Part shown: piece after piece, positions 37,001 through 46,033 of the stretch
Layout: each line of letters begins with the position of its first letter
How positions within the stretch are numbered: position 1 is the first letter of the stretch
From: an uncultured Pseudomonadales bacterium
GTDB lineage: Bacteria; Pseudomonadota; Gammaproteobacteria; Pseudomonadales; Azotimanducaceae
Assembly: GCA_943787425.1 (NCBI GenBank)
Contig: CALSMJ010000005.1
Coordinates: forward strand, 62,001 to 126,000
Direction: 5' to 3'
DNA: 64,000 nt
Position numbers and translations under genes: made by a program
The notes under the pieces: generated by a model
Databases searched by the model: none
The model's input: the letters and a program-made list of their open reading frames with translations, nothing else
What the model was told of the DNA's origin: nothing

Positions 37001-37454
37001 TAACGATGGCGAGGACAGTACCGAAATCAAATTGCACTTACCTGCTTTGATTCCAGATGACTACTTACCCGATGTCCAGATGCGTCTTGTGCTTTACAAA
37101 CGCATTTCCAATGCCAAAACCACCGACGCGCTGCGCGCGCTGCAGGTTGAGATGATCGATCGGTTTGGCCTGCTGCCCGAACCTGTAAAGAACTTATTCC
37201 GCGTCACTGAAATCAAGTTGATCGCAGCCGATCTTGGCATCAACCGAATCGATCTAGGACCCCGTGGCGGCAAACTAGATTTTCTTCAAAACACCAAAGT
37301 GCCGGCCGAGCGCGTGATTGAATTGGTGCAAAAGCAGTCGCATCGCTATAAATTTGCCTCTGCCAACCAGATCGCAATTATGGATACAATAGACGATCGA
37401 GAAAAACGGTTTAAATTCATTGAAAACTTATTGGAACGATTTCTTGCGGCCTAA
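34002..37454 (+). CDS. mfd: Transcription-repair coupling factor Mfd
   Basis: An 1150-residue Mfd. It removes RNA polymerase stalled at DNA damage and recruits UvrA. Order: N-terminal UvrB-like region, CarD-like RNA-polymerase-binding domain around residues 490-550 (HLEHGVGRYQGL), the translocase with Walker A CGDVGFGKTEVAMRAAF near 630 and D-E-E-H near 732, then the TRCF C-terminal domain. E-L-L-G-E-S-Q-T-G-N-M and S-H-H-Q-A-Y-A-Y-L-L-T are family marks. Full length. It is divergent from gap. Confidence 0.97.
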   Translation: MIDPVTQFLVHLDDIPKQPDDVRRWHGLQGAAFALAIHETALTEDRCILIIAEHSQSAQRLQQELAFFSGGTYPIDIFPDYETLIYDGFSPHQDILSDRLALLSRAAVDRAVVIVPAATLLLRLPPRAFLLGHNLRLQTGQRLDLTTLRRQLHASAYRAVDTVIEHGEFTVRGAVLDLFPMGAENPFRVELFDDEIESIRTFNPETQLSTGITDAIDTLPAREFPLSKEGIRLFQDQWHEQFGGNPRDCRMYQDVAQGQAPAGIEYYLPLFYTKTETLLNYLPADLLLITEAIANPIQSYWETAKSRYESLRYDLERPILPPEALLLAEDELMGLLKAFPRLDRLETFRKGARTFDTLPAPELGIEDRAVDPFHRLRAHVATQDVRILITAETPGRRELIDQLLRTAGLTPKLVSSWLDFLTTDAPLCISTAPIDRSMHLPEHRLIQISEPQLFGERVLQARRRQKERDQAEELVVRSLTELSEGAPVVHLEHGVGRYQGLITLEIDGQTNEFLTLLYQDEAKLYVPVSDLHLISRYTGADKDLAPWHRLGSDVWQKAKRKAAEQIRDVAAELLELYARREAKLGFAFPMPDAEFDQFVRAFPFEETADQMNAIEAVIADLCNPKPTDRLICGDVGFGKTEVAMRAAFLAIQGGKQVAILVPTTLLAEQHLQSFRDRFADWPVSIESISRFKSRKAQDQVIAALASGQVDIVIGTHALIQDQIRFKDLGLLIIDEEHRFGVRQKERIKALRADVDVLAMTATPIPRTLNLSMTGLRDLSIIATPPARRLSIKTFIRARDLGVIKEAIQRELLRGGQVYYLHNEVKDIERVADELKSLVPAARVLVGHGQMREKELEQVMSDFYHQRANILVCTTIIETGIDIPNANTIIMDRADKFGLAQIHQLRGRVGRSHHQAYAYLLTPESGSLTSDAEKRLEAITAAEDLGAGFILATHDMEIRGAGELLGESQTGNMTAIGFGLYMDMLDRAVTAFKSGKQINFDNDGEDSTEIKLHLPALIPDDYLPDVQMRLVLYKRISNAKTTDALRALQVEMIDRFGLLPEPVKNLFRVTEIKLIAADLGINRIDLGPRGGKLDFLQNTKVPAERVIELVQKQSHRYKFASANQIAIMDTIDDREKRFKFIENLLERFLAA

Positions 37455-37485
37455 AGACGCAGACTTGCCTTGGGCCACGCGTCGA

Positions 37486-38493
37486 GTGTCATTGCGCGGT
37501 CGTTTTCCTGCACACTCGGCGGCCGGACTCAGCCAGTCTTTACGCCGCCTTGCCTTGGTCATGGTCTCTCTCACGGGAAGCCTTGGCGTCGGGGCTTCCG
37601 AGACCCAGGATGAACGCTGGTATCAAGTCGAAGTCATTGTTTTTAAACGCCTGAATGCGCCGCTGAGTGCGCCCAGTTCAGGGGCTCTAAGCCCTAAATT
37701 TCCACAACCGCTGTTTGCTGTGTCGCCCCACGAGATGCAGGCGGCGAAGCCAATGCTGATCGAGCAAGCGCTCTATCTCGATGAGTCGGCTGGCTCGACC
37801 GGCCTTTCCGAAGACCTGCCCTCAGCGGATCCTGCAATACGCGCGGCGACCACCACCTTTAAATTTGCTCGCTTTGCGGAGGGTCCTCGATACCGAGCCC
37901 TCGTCCAAGCCCACGCTGAGCAGCGCCTTCAGGCCCTGCAGCAAGATAACGTGACGCCGGTTGAGCAGACGCTCGTCGACCCGCAGACTTTGGCGATTCA
38001 AGCTGTTTTAGCCCAGGAAAGCTTTGCCTTTCGTGCGGTTGCGGACGCGGACAGAAATCTTGCGGGGGCCGCGCGCTCGATTCGACGCTCAAAAGATTAT
38101 CGAATGCTGCTGCACGACAGCTGGACGCAACCGATCGACGCGCAGAGCACTGCGATTTTGCTACAGGGCGGAGATCAGTTTGGCGATCAGTTTGAATTGG
38201 AGGGCACCTTATCGGTGCGCCGGACTCGATTCTTGCATGTGGAAACAGATCTTTGGTTAACCCGATTTGAGGCGACCGGGTCATTGGCGGACCCTTTTCA
38301 AGATCATCCGATCGCCAAGATCTACCCTGCATTAATCCTCGCAGCTGCGCGGGGTCAAAGTCATGAGCCGAGCTATCGCTATCATTTGGCGCAGCAACGC
38401 CGGTTGCGGTCGAACGAAGTGCATTACCTCGATCACCCGCAGTTCGGCGTTATTATCGAGATCCGCCCCGCGGCAGCTGCTCGCGCACTATAA
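37486..38493 (+). CDS. csiV: CsiV-family exported protein
   Basis: A roughly 335-residue exported protein recognised from W-Y-Q-V-E-V-I-V-F-K-R just after the signal peptide, the mark of the CsiV family. In Vibrio CsiV helps activate peptidoglycan synthesis under D-amino acids through LpoA. A hydrophobic stretch (LALVMVSLTGSLGVGA) precedes. The start is uncertain: candidates are GTG 37486, TTG 37492 or ATG 37561, none with a good ribosome site; the frame is open into mfd. The position after mfd is as in Pseudomonas. Confidence 0.75.
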   Translation: MSLRGRFPAHSAAGLSQSLRRLALVMVSLTGSLGVGASETQDERWYQVEVIVFKRLNAPLSAPSSGALSPKFPQPLFAVSPHEMQAAKPMLIEQALYLDESAGSTGLSEDLPSADPAIRAATTTFKFARFAEGPRYRALVQAHAEQRLQALQQDNVTPVEQTLVDPQTLAIQAVLAQESFAFRAVADADRNLAGAARSIRRSKDYRMLLHDSWTQPIDAQSTAILLQGGDQFGDQFELEGTLSVRRTRFLHVETDLWLTRFEATGSLADPFQDHPIAKIYPALILAAARGQSHEPSYRYHLAQQRRLRSNEVHYLDHPQFGVIIEIRPAAAARAL

Positions 38494-38556
38494 TCATTTT
38501 TGGCGCCGTCATCCCGAAGACCAACGTCGTTTGATCATGCAAGTGTGACCCGCAAC

Positions 38557-39300
38557 TTAAACCGATGGCGTTGAGACCAACTCAGCCAGGACCAATTTGA
38601 CCCAAGAAAGTCCTTGATTCATCGCTTCGTGAATTTCGGCTAAGGCAATATCTCGATCGGTCATTCCAGCGCCTGGGTTCACCGTCACCGAAATGCCCGC
38701 ATAGGGCAGCGCAAGCTCCCGCGCCAGGGCAGCTTCTGGCATTGCCGTCATCCCAACGATACTGCAACCATCATTCCGCAATCGCCGGACCTCAGCGCTG
38801 GTTTCCAAACGCGGACCCTGGGTGCAGCCATAAACCCCTGAAAGCACCGCTTGCAGCTCCGGATGCCGCGTCGAAACGTTTGCAACGGCTGCTAGCAATT
38901 GCGCTCGAAACGAAGCGTCATAGGGATGCGTAAAATCGATGTGATGAATTTCATCTTCAAAAAACGTCAGGGCGCGACCATAGGTGTAATCGATAATCTG
39001 ATCCGGCACGACCAAACACGGCACACTCAGGTCTTTGCTCACGGTGCCAACGGCGGTCACGGCCAAAATCTGCGACGCACCGAGCATCTGCAATCCTTTT
39101 AGATTGGCTCGATAATTAATTTTATGGGGTAGAAAGCGGGCGGGCATACCATGGCGCGGTAAAAACAAAATGGCCTGCCCAGCCAGGCGCCCTGACTGGA
39201 TCTCAGCTCGCCCAAAGTCCGTCTCAACAACGTGGTCTTCGGTTTCGGTTAAACCCGCAAAGGCGCCGAACCCGGTGCCACCAATGACCGCAAGTGTCAT
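38557..39300 (-). CDS. S-methyl-5'-thioinosine phosphorylase (MTAP/PNP family)
   Basis: A 247-residue nucleoside phosphorylase. LAVIGGTGFGAFAGL opens the fold, P-R-H-G-x-x-x-R-F-L-P-H-K-I-N-Y-R-A-N is the phosphate-binding segment, and P-R-L-E-T-S-A-E-V with V-G-M-T-A-M-P-E-A-A-L-A-R-E forms the nucleoside pocket. The equivalent Pseudomonas gene, PA3004, is reported to prefer methylthioinosine. It works in methionine/polyamine salvage. The start overlaps the SapC gene stop by 4 bp. Confidence 0.87.
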   Translation of the reverse strand: MTLAVIGGTGFGAFAGLTETEDHVVETDFGRAEIQSGRLAGQAILFLPRHGMPARFLPHKINYRANLKGLQMLGASQILAVTAVGTVSKDLSVPCLVVPDQIIDYTYGRALTFFEDEIHHIDFTHPYDASFRAQLLAAVANVSTRHPELQAVLSGVYGCTQGPRLETSAEVRRLRNDGCSIVGMTAMPEAALARELALPYAGISVTVNPGAGMTDRDIALAEIHEAMNQGLSWVKLVLAELVSTPSV

Positions 39301-40013
39301 TGCGCAGAGGCTCGGTGGGTCAGTCGCTTAAGATTACTAATGGACATCAGGTGCGCGTAAATCCAGCTGAGCTCACCCGAACGAAACAGACTCAAAACAA
39401 CCTCGTCACTGAGGGCCAAAAGTTTTTTCTCGTCCACCACCATCAATCCTTTTAGGTGGGTCTCGGCGGCATTCTCATCTTTCACGGTGGCTGAGACTTC
39501 CGTCATCAAATCATTGGATTTCAGCACCGATACAAACCGTTTGGTGCGATCAAATTGCCGCTGAAACTCGCCCAGAAATTCCATGGCCTTCGTTAAAATG
39601 GGCTGGGTCTCGCCATTTTCGAATAAGGGCTCACCACTGGTCTGACTAAAGCCCGTATAAGCCTCGTCAATACAAACCACCGGCTCTGGGCCGGGGCCAT
39701 CCGCCAAAACAAATGGATATCGCCGAACAAATGCGGGGACATAATGATCCGATAACCAAGTCCCATTTTCATTCAGATACAGGTTTCCCGTGGCACGCAG
39801 TCCAAGCAGCGCCACCGGCACGTCTTCCTCGCCCGCCTTAGCAAACACGATGGGATAATCTTTCGAGGCTTCAACAAATTCGATGCCAGCGAGCACCACG
39901 GAATTAATTTTGTCGGCGAACTCATATCGGAGTTCCGAGCGATCCAATTTCCAATCAGCGTGGGTAATATTGCTGAGCGGGACGGGCTTTTCATAAAAGA
40001 GCATTTCAGGCAT
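39297..40013 (-). CDS. SapC-family protein
   Basis: A 238-residue SapC-like protein (Pfam SapC). Marks are F-Y-E-K-P-V-P-L-S, then F-V-R-R-Y-P-F-V-L and a C-x-D-E middle, and a C-terminal S-W-I-Y-A-H-L-M-S. The family occurs in many marine and alpha/gamma bacteria, often near PhyH-like or Tol-related genes; function is not established. It is translationally coupled to the phosphorylase gene (4 bp overlap). Confidence 0.82.
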   Translation of the reverse strand: MPEMLFYEKPVPLSNITHADWKLDRSELRYEFADKINSVVLAGIEFVEASKDYPIVFAKAGEEDVPVALLGLRATGNLYLNENGTWLSDHYVPAFVRRYPFVLADGPGPEPVVCIDEAYTGFSQTSGEPLFENGETQPILTKAMEFLGEFQRQFDRTKRFVSVLKSNDLMTEVSATVKDENAAETHLKGLMVVDEKKLLALSDEVVLSLFRSGELSWIYAHLMSISNLKRLTHRASAQ

Positions 40014-40058
40014 GACGGACCCTTTCCTCGGGTGAATTAAAACAGATCAAACCGGGCT

Positions 40059-41132
40059 TTAAGACTCGGGCTGAATTGTCTCGAGATGAACGGTTGACGT
40101 CGGGAAGGCGATTTCTGCGCCATGCCCGGCAATGATGTCTGCGATTTCCAACAGGATTTTTTGTTTTACACTGTGATACTCGACCCAGTTGATGGTTTTC
40201 GTGAAGGTGTAAATGAAAAAATCAACACTCGACGCGTTAAACGCATCAAAATTGACGATCAAGGTTTTATCCTGATCGATGTCGTCGTGGTTTGACAGTA
40301 ACGCATGAACATCCGCCACAATCTCTCGCATTTTACTCAAATCACTGTAGCGAACCCCAATTGTTTCAAAAATCCGGCGATTCAGCATTCTAGATGGATT
40401 CTCCAATGAGATCGTCGAAAACATCGAGTTGGGAATGTACAAAGGACGCTGACTGAACGTTCGGATTTCTGTCAAGCGCCAGCCAATTCGAATGACGGTG
40501 CCTTCAATATCCCGGTCCGGACTTCGGATCCAATCGCCCACCTTAAACGGGCGATCCAGATAAATCACCAACCCGCCAAAAAAGTTCGCGAGTAAATCTT
40601 TTGCCGCGAACCCGACCGCAATCCCACCGATACCGCCAAAGGTCAAAACGCCTGAAATACTCAGACCCAGTGTTTGCATCGCCATCAGCGCAGCTGTGAT
40701 GAAAACCGATATCCGCACAAGCTTTGCAATGGCGGTCACCGTCGTTTCATCGCCCCCAGAACTCAGGTAGGCGGCTTCTAATTCACGAATGAGGCGACTT
40801 AAGAATAAGGTCACCAGACCGATAAAGGCCAAGTAACGCACGATTCCAATGAGTTCAATCTGAGACTGGCTTCGAGCTTCGGCAACCCACTCCGCTGCCA
40901 GTGACAAGCCAACAATCCAAATCAAAACGTTCAACGGCGTTCTGATGGTGCGCAGCAAAGCATCATCCCAGGGATTTTCGGTCTGGGTCACCCGAGCCAT
41001 TAACACCAGCACCGTTCGGCGACTGGCGTAACTTGCGAAAGCCGTGGCCAAAACAATTGCGAACACACTCGCGACCAGAGGATCACTCAGCCAGACGCTG
41101 GAGAATGCCATCAACTCCTGTAAGGTATTCAT
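40059..41132 (-). CDS. MscS-family mechanosensitive channel
   Basis: A 357-residue membrane protein with about four or five N-terminal TMs (to roughly residue 170). The pore-lining helix and first beta domain follow: G-G-I-A-V-G-F-A-A-K-D-L-L-A-N-F-F-G-G-L-V-I-Y-L-D-R-P-F-K-V-G-D-W is the MscS signature. The C-terminal soluble vestibule (F-F-I-Y-T-F-T-K-T) closes it. It releases solutes at low external osmolarity; ion selectivity cannot be judged. Confidence 0.9.
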   Translation of the reverse strand: MNTLQELMAFSSVWLSDPLVASVFAIVLATAFASYASRRTVLVLMARVTQTENPWDDALLRTIRTPLNVLIWIVGLSLAAEWVAEARSQSQIELIGIVRYLAFIGLVTLFLSRLIRELEAAYLSSGGDETTVTAIAKLVRISVFITAALMAMQTLGLSISGVLTFGGIGGIAVGFAAKDLLANFFGGLVIYLDRPFKVGDWIRSPDRDIEGTVIRIGWRLTEIRTFSQRPLYIPNSMFSTISLENPSRMLNRRIFETIGVRYSDLSKMREIVADVHALLSNHDDIDQDKTLIVNFDAFNASSVDFFIYTFTKTINWVEYHSVKQKILLEIADIIAGHGAEIAFPTSTVHLETIQPES

Positions 41133-41175
41133 TGGTCTGCCCTACTCCGCCTCAATCTTGTTTTGTATCCCGCAA

Positions 41176-41787
41176 TCAGCGCCCTGACTTCAAACGGATC
41201 GGATGATAGTCAGAAGGGTTATCGGCGGCATCCGTGCGATCAGACGCGGGTTTTAAATAAAGGTTGCGTTCGGCGCCCGCCGCGTCCGCCTGTTTCATCA
41301 AATCCCCTTGACGACCATTTAGCCCCGCCGCTGGCTGTGCGAGAGGCGGCTCGCTGTTTGGCCCTTCGGACCGCTGAACCGCGACGACCTCAGATTGGTT
41401 CATCACAACCGCACCAATCCGCTTCACGTTTTCACCCCCAGTATTGAGCTCAAAACCCCAAGTCTGGTTGTAGACCGTGTCGCTGAGTAATGCCGTTGTC
41501 CGAGCTTGGGCCGCAACGGTCGCGCCTGGGTCAATCAAAGCTCGATGAACCTTACGACCATTTACGACAGCGGTTTGCATAAATCCCGACCGACCCGTGA
41601 GCTCGTGTACCTCTTGTGCAACCTGTTGGGCGGTGTCCGCATCGGAAAAGCTCCCTAAAACCCAAACCAGCTGATCACTCAAAGCCCCTGCCGGGGCCAA
41701 CGCAAGCATCAGAGGAAGACCCAGTTTTAAAACCCCCGCAGCCAGCGTTTCTCGACTTGCAACTTGCTTTGACTCTAAATTCAACAA
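41176..41787 (-). CDS. Exported SPOR-like domain protein
   Basis: A 203-residue protein. A hydrophobic signal (about 18-36) is followed by a segment that looks like a SPOR domain: L-V-W-V-L-G-S-F-S-D-A-D-T-A-Q-Q-V-A-Q-E-V plus F-M-Q-T-A-V-V-N-G-R-K-V-H-R-A-L-I-D-P-G. SPOR domains bind denuded glycan strands of peptidoglycan, mostly at division sites. The remainder is low-complexity and unrecognised. It lies divergent from lexA. Confidence 0.68.
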   Translation of the reverse strand: MLNLESKQVASRETLAAGVLKLGLPLMLALAPAGALSDQLVWVLGSFSDADTAQQVAQEVHELTGRSGFMQTAVVNGRKVHRALIDPGATVAAQARTTALLSDTVYNQTWGFELNTGGENVKRIGAVVMNQSEVVAVQRSEGPNSEPPLAQPAAGLNGRQGDLMKQADAAGAERNLYLKPASDRTDAADNPSDYHPIRLKSGR

Positions 41788-41887
41788 ACCTGCCTCCTAA
41801 ACCCTATGCCGGGACACTATAGCCCCGAAATTTTAGAAATCAACGTTAGGGTCAAACCAAGAAATTTCGCTTGCTTGCGTTCCTATA

Positions 41888-41921
41888 CTGTATATAATTC
41901 CAGCGCTGTATAAATAAACAG
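41888..41921 (+). promoter_or_regulatory. Twin LexA (SOS) boxes upstream of lexA
   Basis: CTGTATATAATTCCAG at 41888-41903 (one mismatch in the second half-site) is immediately followed by CTGTATAAATAAACAG at 41906-41921, a perfect CTG-N10-CAG box. They lie 58-91 bp before the lexA ATG, so autoregulation is likely, as in many gammaproteobacteria. Confidence 0.9.
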
Positions 41922-41978
41922 ACCCCAAAACGCTGAGCAATCAGGTTTTTGAGGGACTCAGACCCAAGCGAGCAGACT

Positions 41979-42575
41979 ATGATCAAACTCACGCACCGTC
42001 AAAGCGAAGTCCTCGACTTCATTAAATCCTACTTAGAAGAAACTGGCTATCCACCAACTAGAGCCGATATTGCGCGAAAGCTCGGTTTCAAGAGCGCCAA
42101 TGCTGCCGAGGAACACCTTAAGGCGCTCGCGCGTAAAGGCGCGATCGAGATGATTCCAGGCACGTCCCGAGGCATCAAACTGCCAGAGAACTTAGGTTTA
42201 CCCATCATTGGTCGGGTTGCGGCCGGCAATCCAATTTTGGCGCAAGAACACATCGAAGATCATTGTGAAATTCCGGCTACTTTTTTCAGTCCGACCGCGG
42301 ACTATATGCTGGTGGTCCGAGGCGACAGTATGATCGATTGCGGCATTTTAGATGGCGATTTGTTAGCCGTGCACAGCACCCCGACCGCCAAAGCCGGGGA
42401 CATTGTGGTGGCGCGCATTGACGATGAAGTCACGGTTAAGCGTTTTCAAAAAGGCAAGCAAAGCCATCAGGTCACGCTCTTACCCGAAAACCAGGACTAT
42501 CAACCCATTGAAGTTGATTTAAGGACCTGCCAATTTGCCATCGAGGGTTTGGCCGTCGGCGTGATTCGGCACTAG
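41979..42575 (+). CDS. lexA: SOS repressor LexA
   Basis: A 198-residue LexA. The winged-helix domain occupies residues 1-70 ([22 protein letters not shown]). The self-cleavage site is A82-G83 in V-A-A-G-N-P, and the Ser/Lys dyad is S117 (G-D-S-M) and K154. The ATG at 41979 is chosen over an upstream frame because MIKLTHRQ is the conserved beginning. Two SOS boxes precede it. No sulA-like gene follows, unlike in Pseudomonas. Confidence 0.97.
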   Translation: MIKLTHRQSEVLDFIKSYLEETGYPPTRADIARKLGFKSANAAEEHLKALARKGAIEMIPGTSRGIKLPENLGLPIIGRVAAGNPILAQEHIEDHCEIPATFFSPTADYMLVVRGDSMIDCGILDGDLLAVHSTPTAKAGDIVVARIDDEVTVKRFQKGKQSHQVTLLPENQDYQPIEVDLRTCQFAIEGLAVGVIRH

Positions 42576-42681
42576 CTGCGATATAAGACCGATCGCACGC
42601 GGATTGTGCCGCCATTGCCTCGCTGACAGCGAGCCGCTGCAAGGTAAGAATTCGCAGGCGCTCCGAAACAATAGACGCTTT

Positions 42682-42771
42682 CGTTAGCGTTGCGTCAATT
42701 AGCGTTAAGACAGCTAGCTTTAAGACAGTTAGCGTTAAGTCAGTTAGCTTTGAGTCAGTTAGCGTTAAGTC
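42682..42771. repeat. Six-copy 15 bp tandem repeat reaching the topA stop codon
   Basis: Units near AGTTAGCGTTAAGTC start at 42682 (degenerate), 42697, 42712, 42727, 42742 and 42757. The last copy contains the topA stop codon (TTA at 42765-42767 on the plus strand), so the array begins in the end of the topA gene and extends into the lexA/topA spacer. Confidence 0.92.
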
Positions 42772-45509
42772 GCTTTTGGCTTGGCAGGCGCCTTTTTCTT
42801 GGCAGGCGCCTTCTTTTTCGCTGTCGCTTTTTTCTTTGCTACCGCTTTTTTCTTAGCGGGCTTTGATTTCTGAGGCGCTGGCGCAAGGGTTTCGACCCAA
42901 ATGCCTTTGGTTTCATCAAAGTCTGCTCGCCAACCCGAGGCTTTCCCCTTTTCAATTTCGGTCGCTAAATAGTGTTCTTTGGTTTGCCGACCAAACTTCA
43001 CTAAGGTTCGGCGATCATCGGGATCCTTAACCGGCGCCCGCATCAGGAATTGATATTTTGGATCGATTTCATTTTGATGCGGCAACAGCTCATCTAAATA
43101 CGGCGCTCGGGTTTCGCGGTTTTTAGGAAACTGACTGGCGGCCAGAAACAAACCTGCAGCGCCATCGCGCAATAAATAATGGTCGTCCACTTTTTCACAC
43201 GCCAGCTCCGGCATCGCAACCGGGTCCATCTTGGGGGGCGCTGCTTCACCATTACGTAGGAGTTTTCGGGTATTTTTGCAGTCTTCACCGGTGCAGCCGA
43301 AATATTTGCCAAAACGACCCGTTTTGAGCTGCATTTCCGCACCACACTTATCACACTCGACGGTCGGACCCTCATAGCCGCGAATTTTGTAGTCGCCCGC
43401 CTCAAACTCAAAGGTACTACAATCTGGGTTGTTGCCACACAGGTAGAGCTTCGTATTTTTGTCGATTAAATATTCTGTCATGGCGGTCTGGCATGCTTGA
43501 CAGCGGCGCTTCTTGAGCAAGATCCTGGACTCTTCCTCGTCATCGCCGGTCGCGCTCACCACCTCATCACCCGGGATCAAATTAATCGTCTGTTTGCAAC
43601 GCTCCTTTGGCGGCAGGTCATAACCCGAGCACCCTAAAAACACACCCGTACTCGCTGTCCGGACATTCATGGGGCGCTCACAGAGCGGACAAGGTTTACC
43701 AATAATCGACGGCTGATTTGATCGCATCCCGTCGTCTTGATCAGAGGCTTTTTCTAATTTTTCTGAAAAATCGGAATAGAAATTGTTAAGCGTCTCTTTC
43801 CAATTTTGATCACCGCTCGATACTTGGTCTAGCGCATCTTCCAGATTGGCTGTAAACCCAAAATCCAAAAGATTGGTAAAGCTTTCATTTAGACGGTCGG
43901 TCACCAGCTCACCAATTTTTTCGGCGTAAAACCGCTTGTTGCGTAAGGACACGTAACCTCGATCTTGGATGGTGGTAATAATCGACGCATAGGTGGAGGG
44001 CCTGCCAATACCACGTTTTTCGAGTTCGCGCACCAAGGATGCCTCACCAAAGCGGGCCGTCGGTTTGGTAAAATGTTGGATTGGATCCAACTTCAGTAAG
44101 GTTAGCTTCTGACCAATTTTAAATTCTGGTAAAGCCGGCTCTTCCTCTTTCTTGCCGGCCGAGGCCTGGACGCGGGTATAGCCATCAAATCGTAGAATTC
44201 GACCGCGCACACGCAGCTCGATATCACCTCGATGCACCGTCACTGCAGTTGATAAGTAATCGGCGTTCGGCATTTGACACGCTACAAACTGCCGCCAAAT
44301 CATCTCATAAAGCCGTTCCGCATCGCGTTCCATATTGTTCAGTAAAGACGCTTTGATGCGAACATCCGACGGTCGAATCGCCTCATGCGCTTCCTGTGCG
44401 CCATCTTTGCTGCTGTAGCGGCGAGGTTCGGCAGGCAAGTACGCTTGACCGTAGTCTCGTTCAATCAGCGTCCGACAACTTTCGATCGCGTCAAGACTCA
44501 AGTTTGTCGAGTCTGTCCGCATGTAGGTGATATAGCCCGCTTCATAAAGTCGCTGAGCCATCATCATGGTTTTTTTTACCCCAAACCCCAAACGCGTGCT
44601 TGCGGCTTGTTGCAGTGTTGAGGTGATAAACGGCGCGTTAGGTCGAGTTTGCGTTGGTTTGTCCTCTCTTGCAGCAACCTCGAAAACACCCGCTTTGAGG
44701 ACGTCCATCACCGCATCAACTGTTTGTCGATTGGTTGGCTTAAAGGCAACCCCTTGATTGCGAACAACCTGGAACTTGGCCGCACCTTCTGGGTTTTCTA
44801 AACTCGCAAAAACTTCCCAATACTCTTCTGGGATAAACGCCCTAATTTCGCGCTCTCGCTCAACCAACAATTTTACCGCAACCGACTGCACGCGGCCGGC
44901 CGACAAACCTCGGGCGATCTTGCTCCATAGCAGGGGACTGACCATATAACCAACTACGCGATCGAGGAAACGACGCGCTTGCTGCGCATTCACGCGATCG
45001 ATATCAATCTCACCCGGTTGCTCGAAAGCGGCTTGAATGGCCTTCTCCGTGATCTCGTTGAACACGACCCGCTTATACCGGCTAGGGTCACCCCCTATGG
45101 CTTCTTTTAAGTGCCAAGCAATGGCCTCACCTTCTCGGTCCATATCCGTTGCAAGATAAATCTCATCAGCGGTCTTCGACAATTTTTGAAGCTCGCTCAC
45201 AACCTTTTCTTTGCCTGGCAGAATTTGATAGTTCGCCTTCCAATCATTATCCGGATCAATCCCCATCCGTTTAATCAATTGCTGCCGAGCTTTAGCCTTT
45301 TTGTGCGCCACCTTTTTTTCGGGTGATAACTTTCGAGTCTTAGCCGCCTCTGCGGCACGCGCCTTCGGATCCGCAACAGCGCCCTGGCCACTGACCGGCA
45401 AATCCCTGATATGCCCGACGCTCGACTTCACAATAAAGTCGCTTCCGAGATACTTATTAATGGTCTTCGCCTTTGCGGGCGACTCGACGATTACGAGTGC
45501 TTTTGCCAT
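42765..45509 (-). CDS. topA: DNA topoisomerase I
   Basis: A 914-residue type IA topoisomerase that relaxes negative supercoils. [22 protein letters not shown] is the standard Toprim start (only the first part of it is needed for recognition), D-M-D-R-E-G-E is the metal site, and the active-site Tyr is in [10 protein letters not shown] near residue 325. Three to four C4 zinc-ribbon domains follow ([24 protein letters not shown]), and the C-terminus is a 30-residue Lys/Ala tail. The ATG at 45509 is used; the longer frame is unsupported. Confidence 0.96.
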   Translation of the reverse strand: MAKALVIVESPAKAKTINKYLGSDFIVKSSVGHIRDLPVSGQGAVADPKARAAEAAKTRKLSPEKKVAHKKAKARQQLIKRMGIDPDNDWKANYQILPGKEKVVSELQKLSKTADEIYLATDMDREGEAIAWHLKEAIGGDPSRYKRVVFNEITEKAIQAAFEQPGEIDIDRVNAQQARRFLDRVVGYMVSPLLWSKIARGLSAGRVQSVAVKLLVEREREIRAFIPEEYWEVFASLENPEGAAKFQVVRNQGVAFKPTNRQTVDAVMDVLKAGVFEVAAREDKPTQTRPNAPFITSTLQQAASTRLGFGVKKTMMMAQRLYEAGYITYMRTDSTNLSLDAIESCRTLIERDYGQAYLPAEPRRYSSKDGAQEAHEAIRPSDVRIKASLLNNMERDAERLYEMIWRQFVACQMPNADYLSTAVTVHRGDIELRVRGRILRFDGYTRVQASAGKKEEEPALPEFKIGQKLTLLKLDPIQHFTKPTARFGEASLVRELEKRGIGRPSTYASIITTIQDRGYVSLRNKRFYAEKIGELVTDRLNESFTNLLDFGFTANLEDALDQVSSGDQNWKETLNNFYSDFSEKLEKASDQDDGMRSNQPSIIGKPCPLCERPMNVRTASTGVFLGCSGYDLPPKERCKQTINLIPGDEVVSATGDDEEESRILLKKRRCQACQTAMTEYLIDKNTKLYLCGNNPDCSTFEFEAGDYKIRGYEGPTVECDKCGAEMQLKTGRFGKYFGCTGEDCKNTRKLLRNGEAAPPKMDPVAMPELACEKVDDHYLLRDGAAGLFLAASQFPKNRETRAPYLDELLPHQNEIDPKYQFLMRAPVKDPDDRRTLVKFGRQTKEHYLATEIEKGKASGWRADFDETKGIWVETLAPAPQKSKPAKKKAVAKKKATAKKKAPAKKKAPAKPKAT

Positions 45510-46033
45510 GAAATTACCACTTTGTGCGCGCCACCATCCGTGACACAACCCTTTAACCTTGCTTTCAAACGCGCCATCTTGGCGGCCTGCCCTGCACCTT
45601 CGGATCGGTGCCTTCTGCTTTTAGCATCCGATGGCGAGTGCATCTAAGCCCTCAGCCTCAGCCCTCAGCCCTCAGCCCTAAGCCATCATTGCCAATCATC
45701 CACGGATGGCGACGCTGTCTTGATGCTGCATCATTCAAATTAAAAGGCTCGCTAACCGGTGCCCGGCGCTTTTGAACCCTTATTCTCGCCACGATCAACC
45801 AGCGGGATGTCACTGTCTCAACGCGACTTCTGAAACTTTTTTGCGTCATTCAAAGCGCCGCTTTAAGCTGCAAACCTTGCTAACAGCGCGTCAACGACGC
45901 CCGATCTGACCTCGCGTGTGTCTCCTATTATCAAGATTAGAACCGTCCTGAAACGCTCTTTAAACAACCCACTCGCGCTACCAACTCTTTTTACTAGACC
46001 CGCTGAGCGTCTAGCTTGTCAACCCTTAGCCGC
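45510..46033. other. 524-bp spacer without a supported gene
   Basis: Between topA and the next gene on the same strand. Only short unsupported frames occur. It contains a heptamer repeat at 45645-45685 and otherwise nothing I can name. Part of it must carry the topA promoter. Confidence 0.6.
45645..45685. repeat. Short tandem repeat of a 7 bp unit
   Basis: About five copies of AGCCCTC, with one shortened copy (AGCCTC) and a final AGCCCTA, lie in the topA upstream spacer. Confidence 0.85.

Noticed and set aside
37420..37485. Longer N-terminus for the CsiV-like protein
   Set aside because: It starts at a TTG inside mfd and adds sequence that does not fit a signal peptide; the later starts are more plausible though uncertain.
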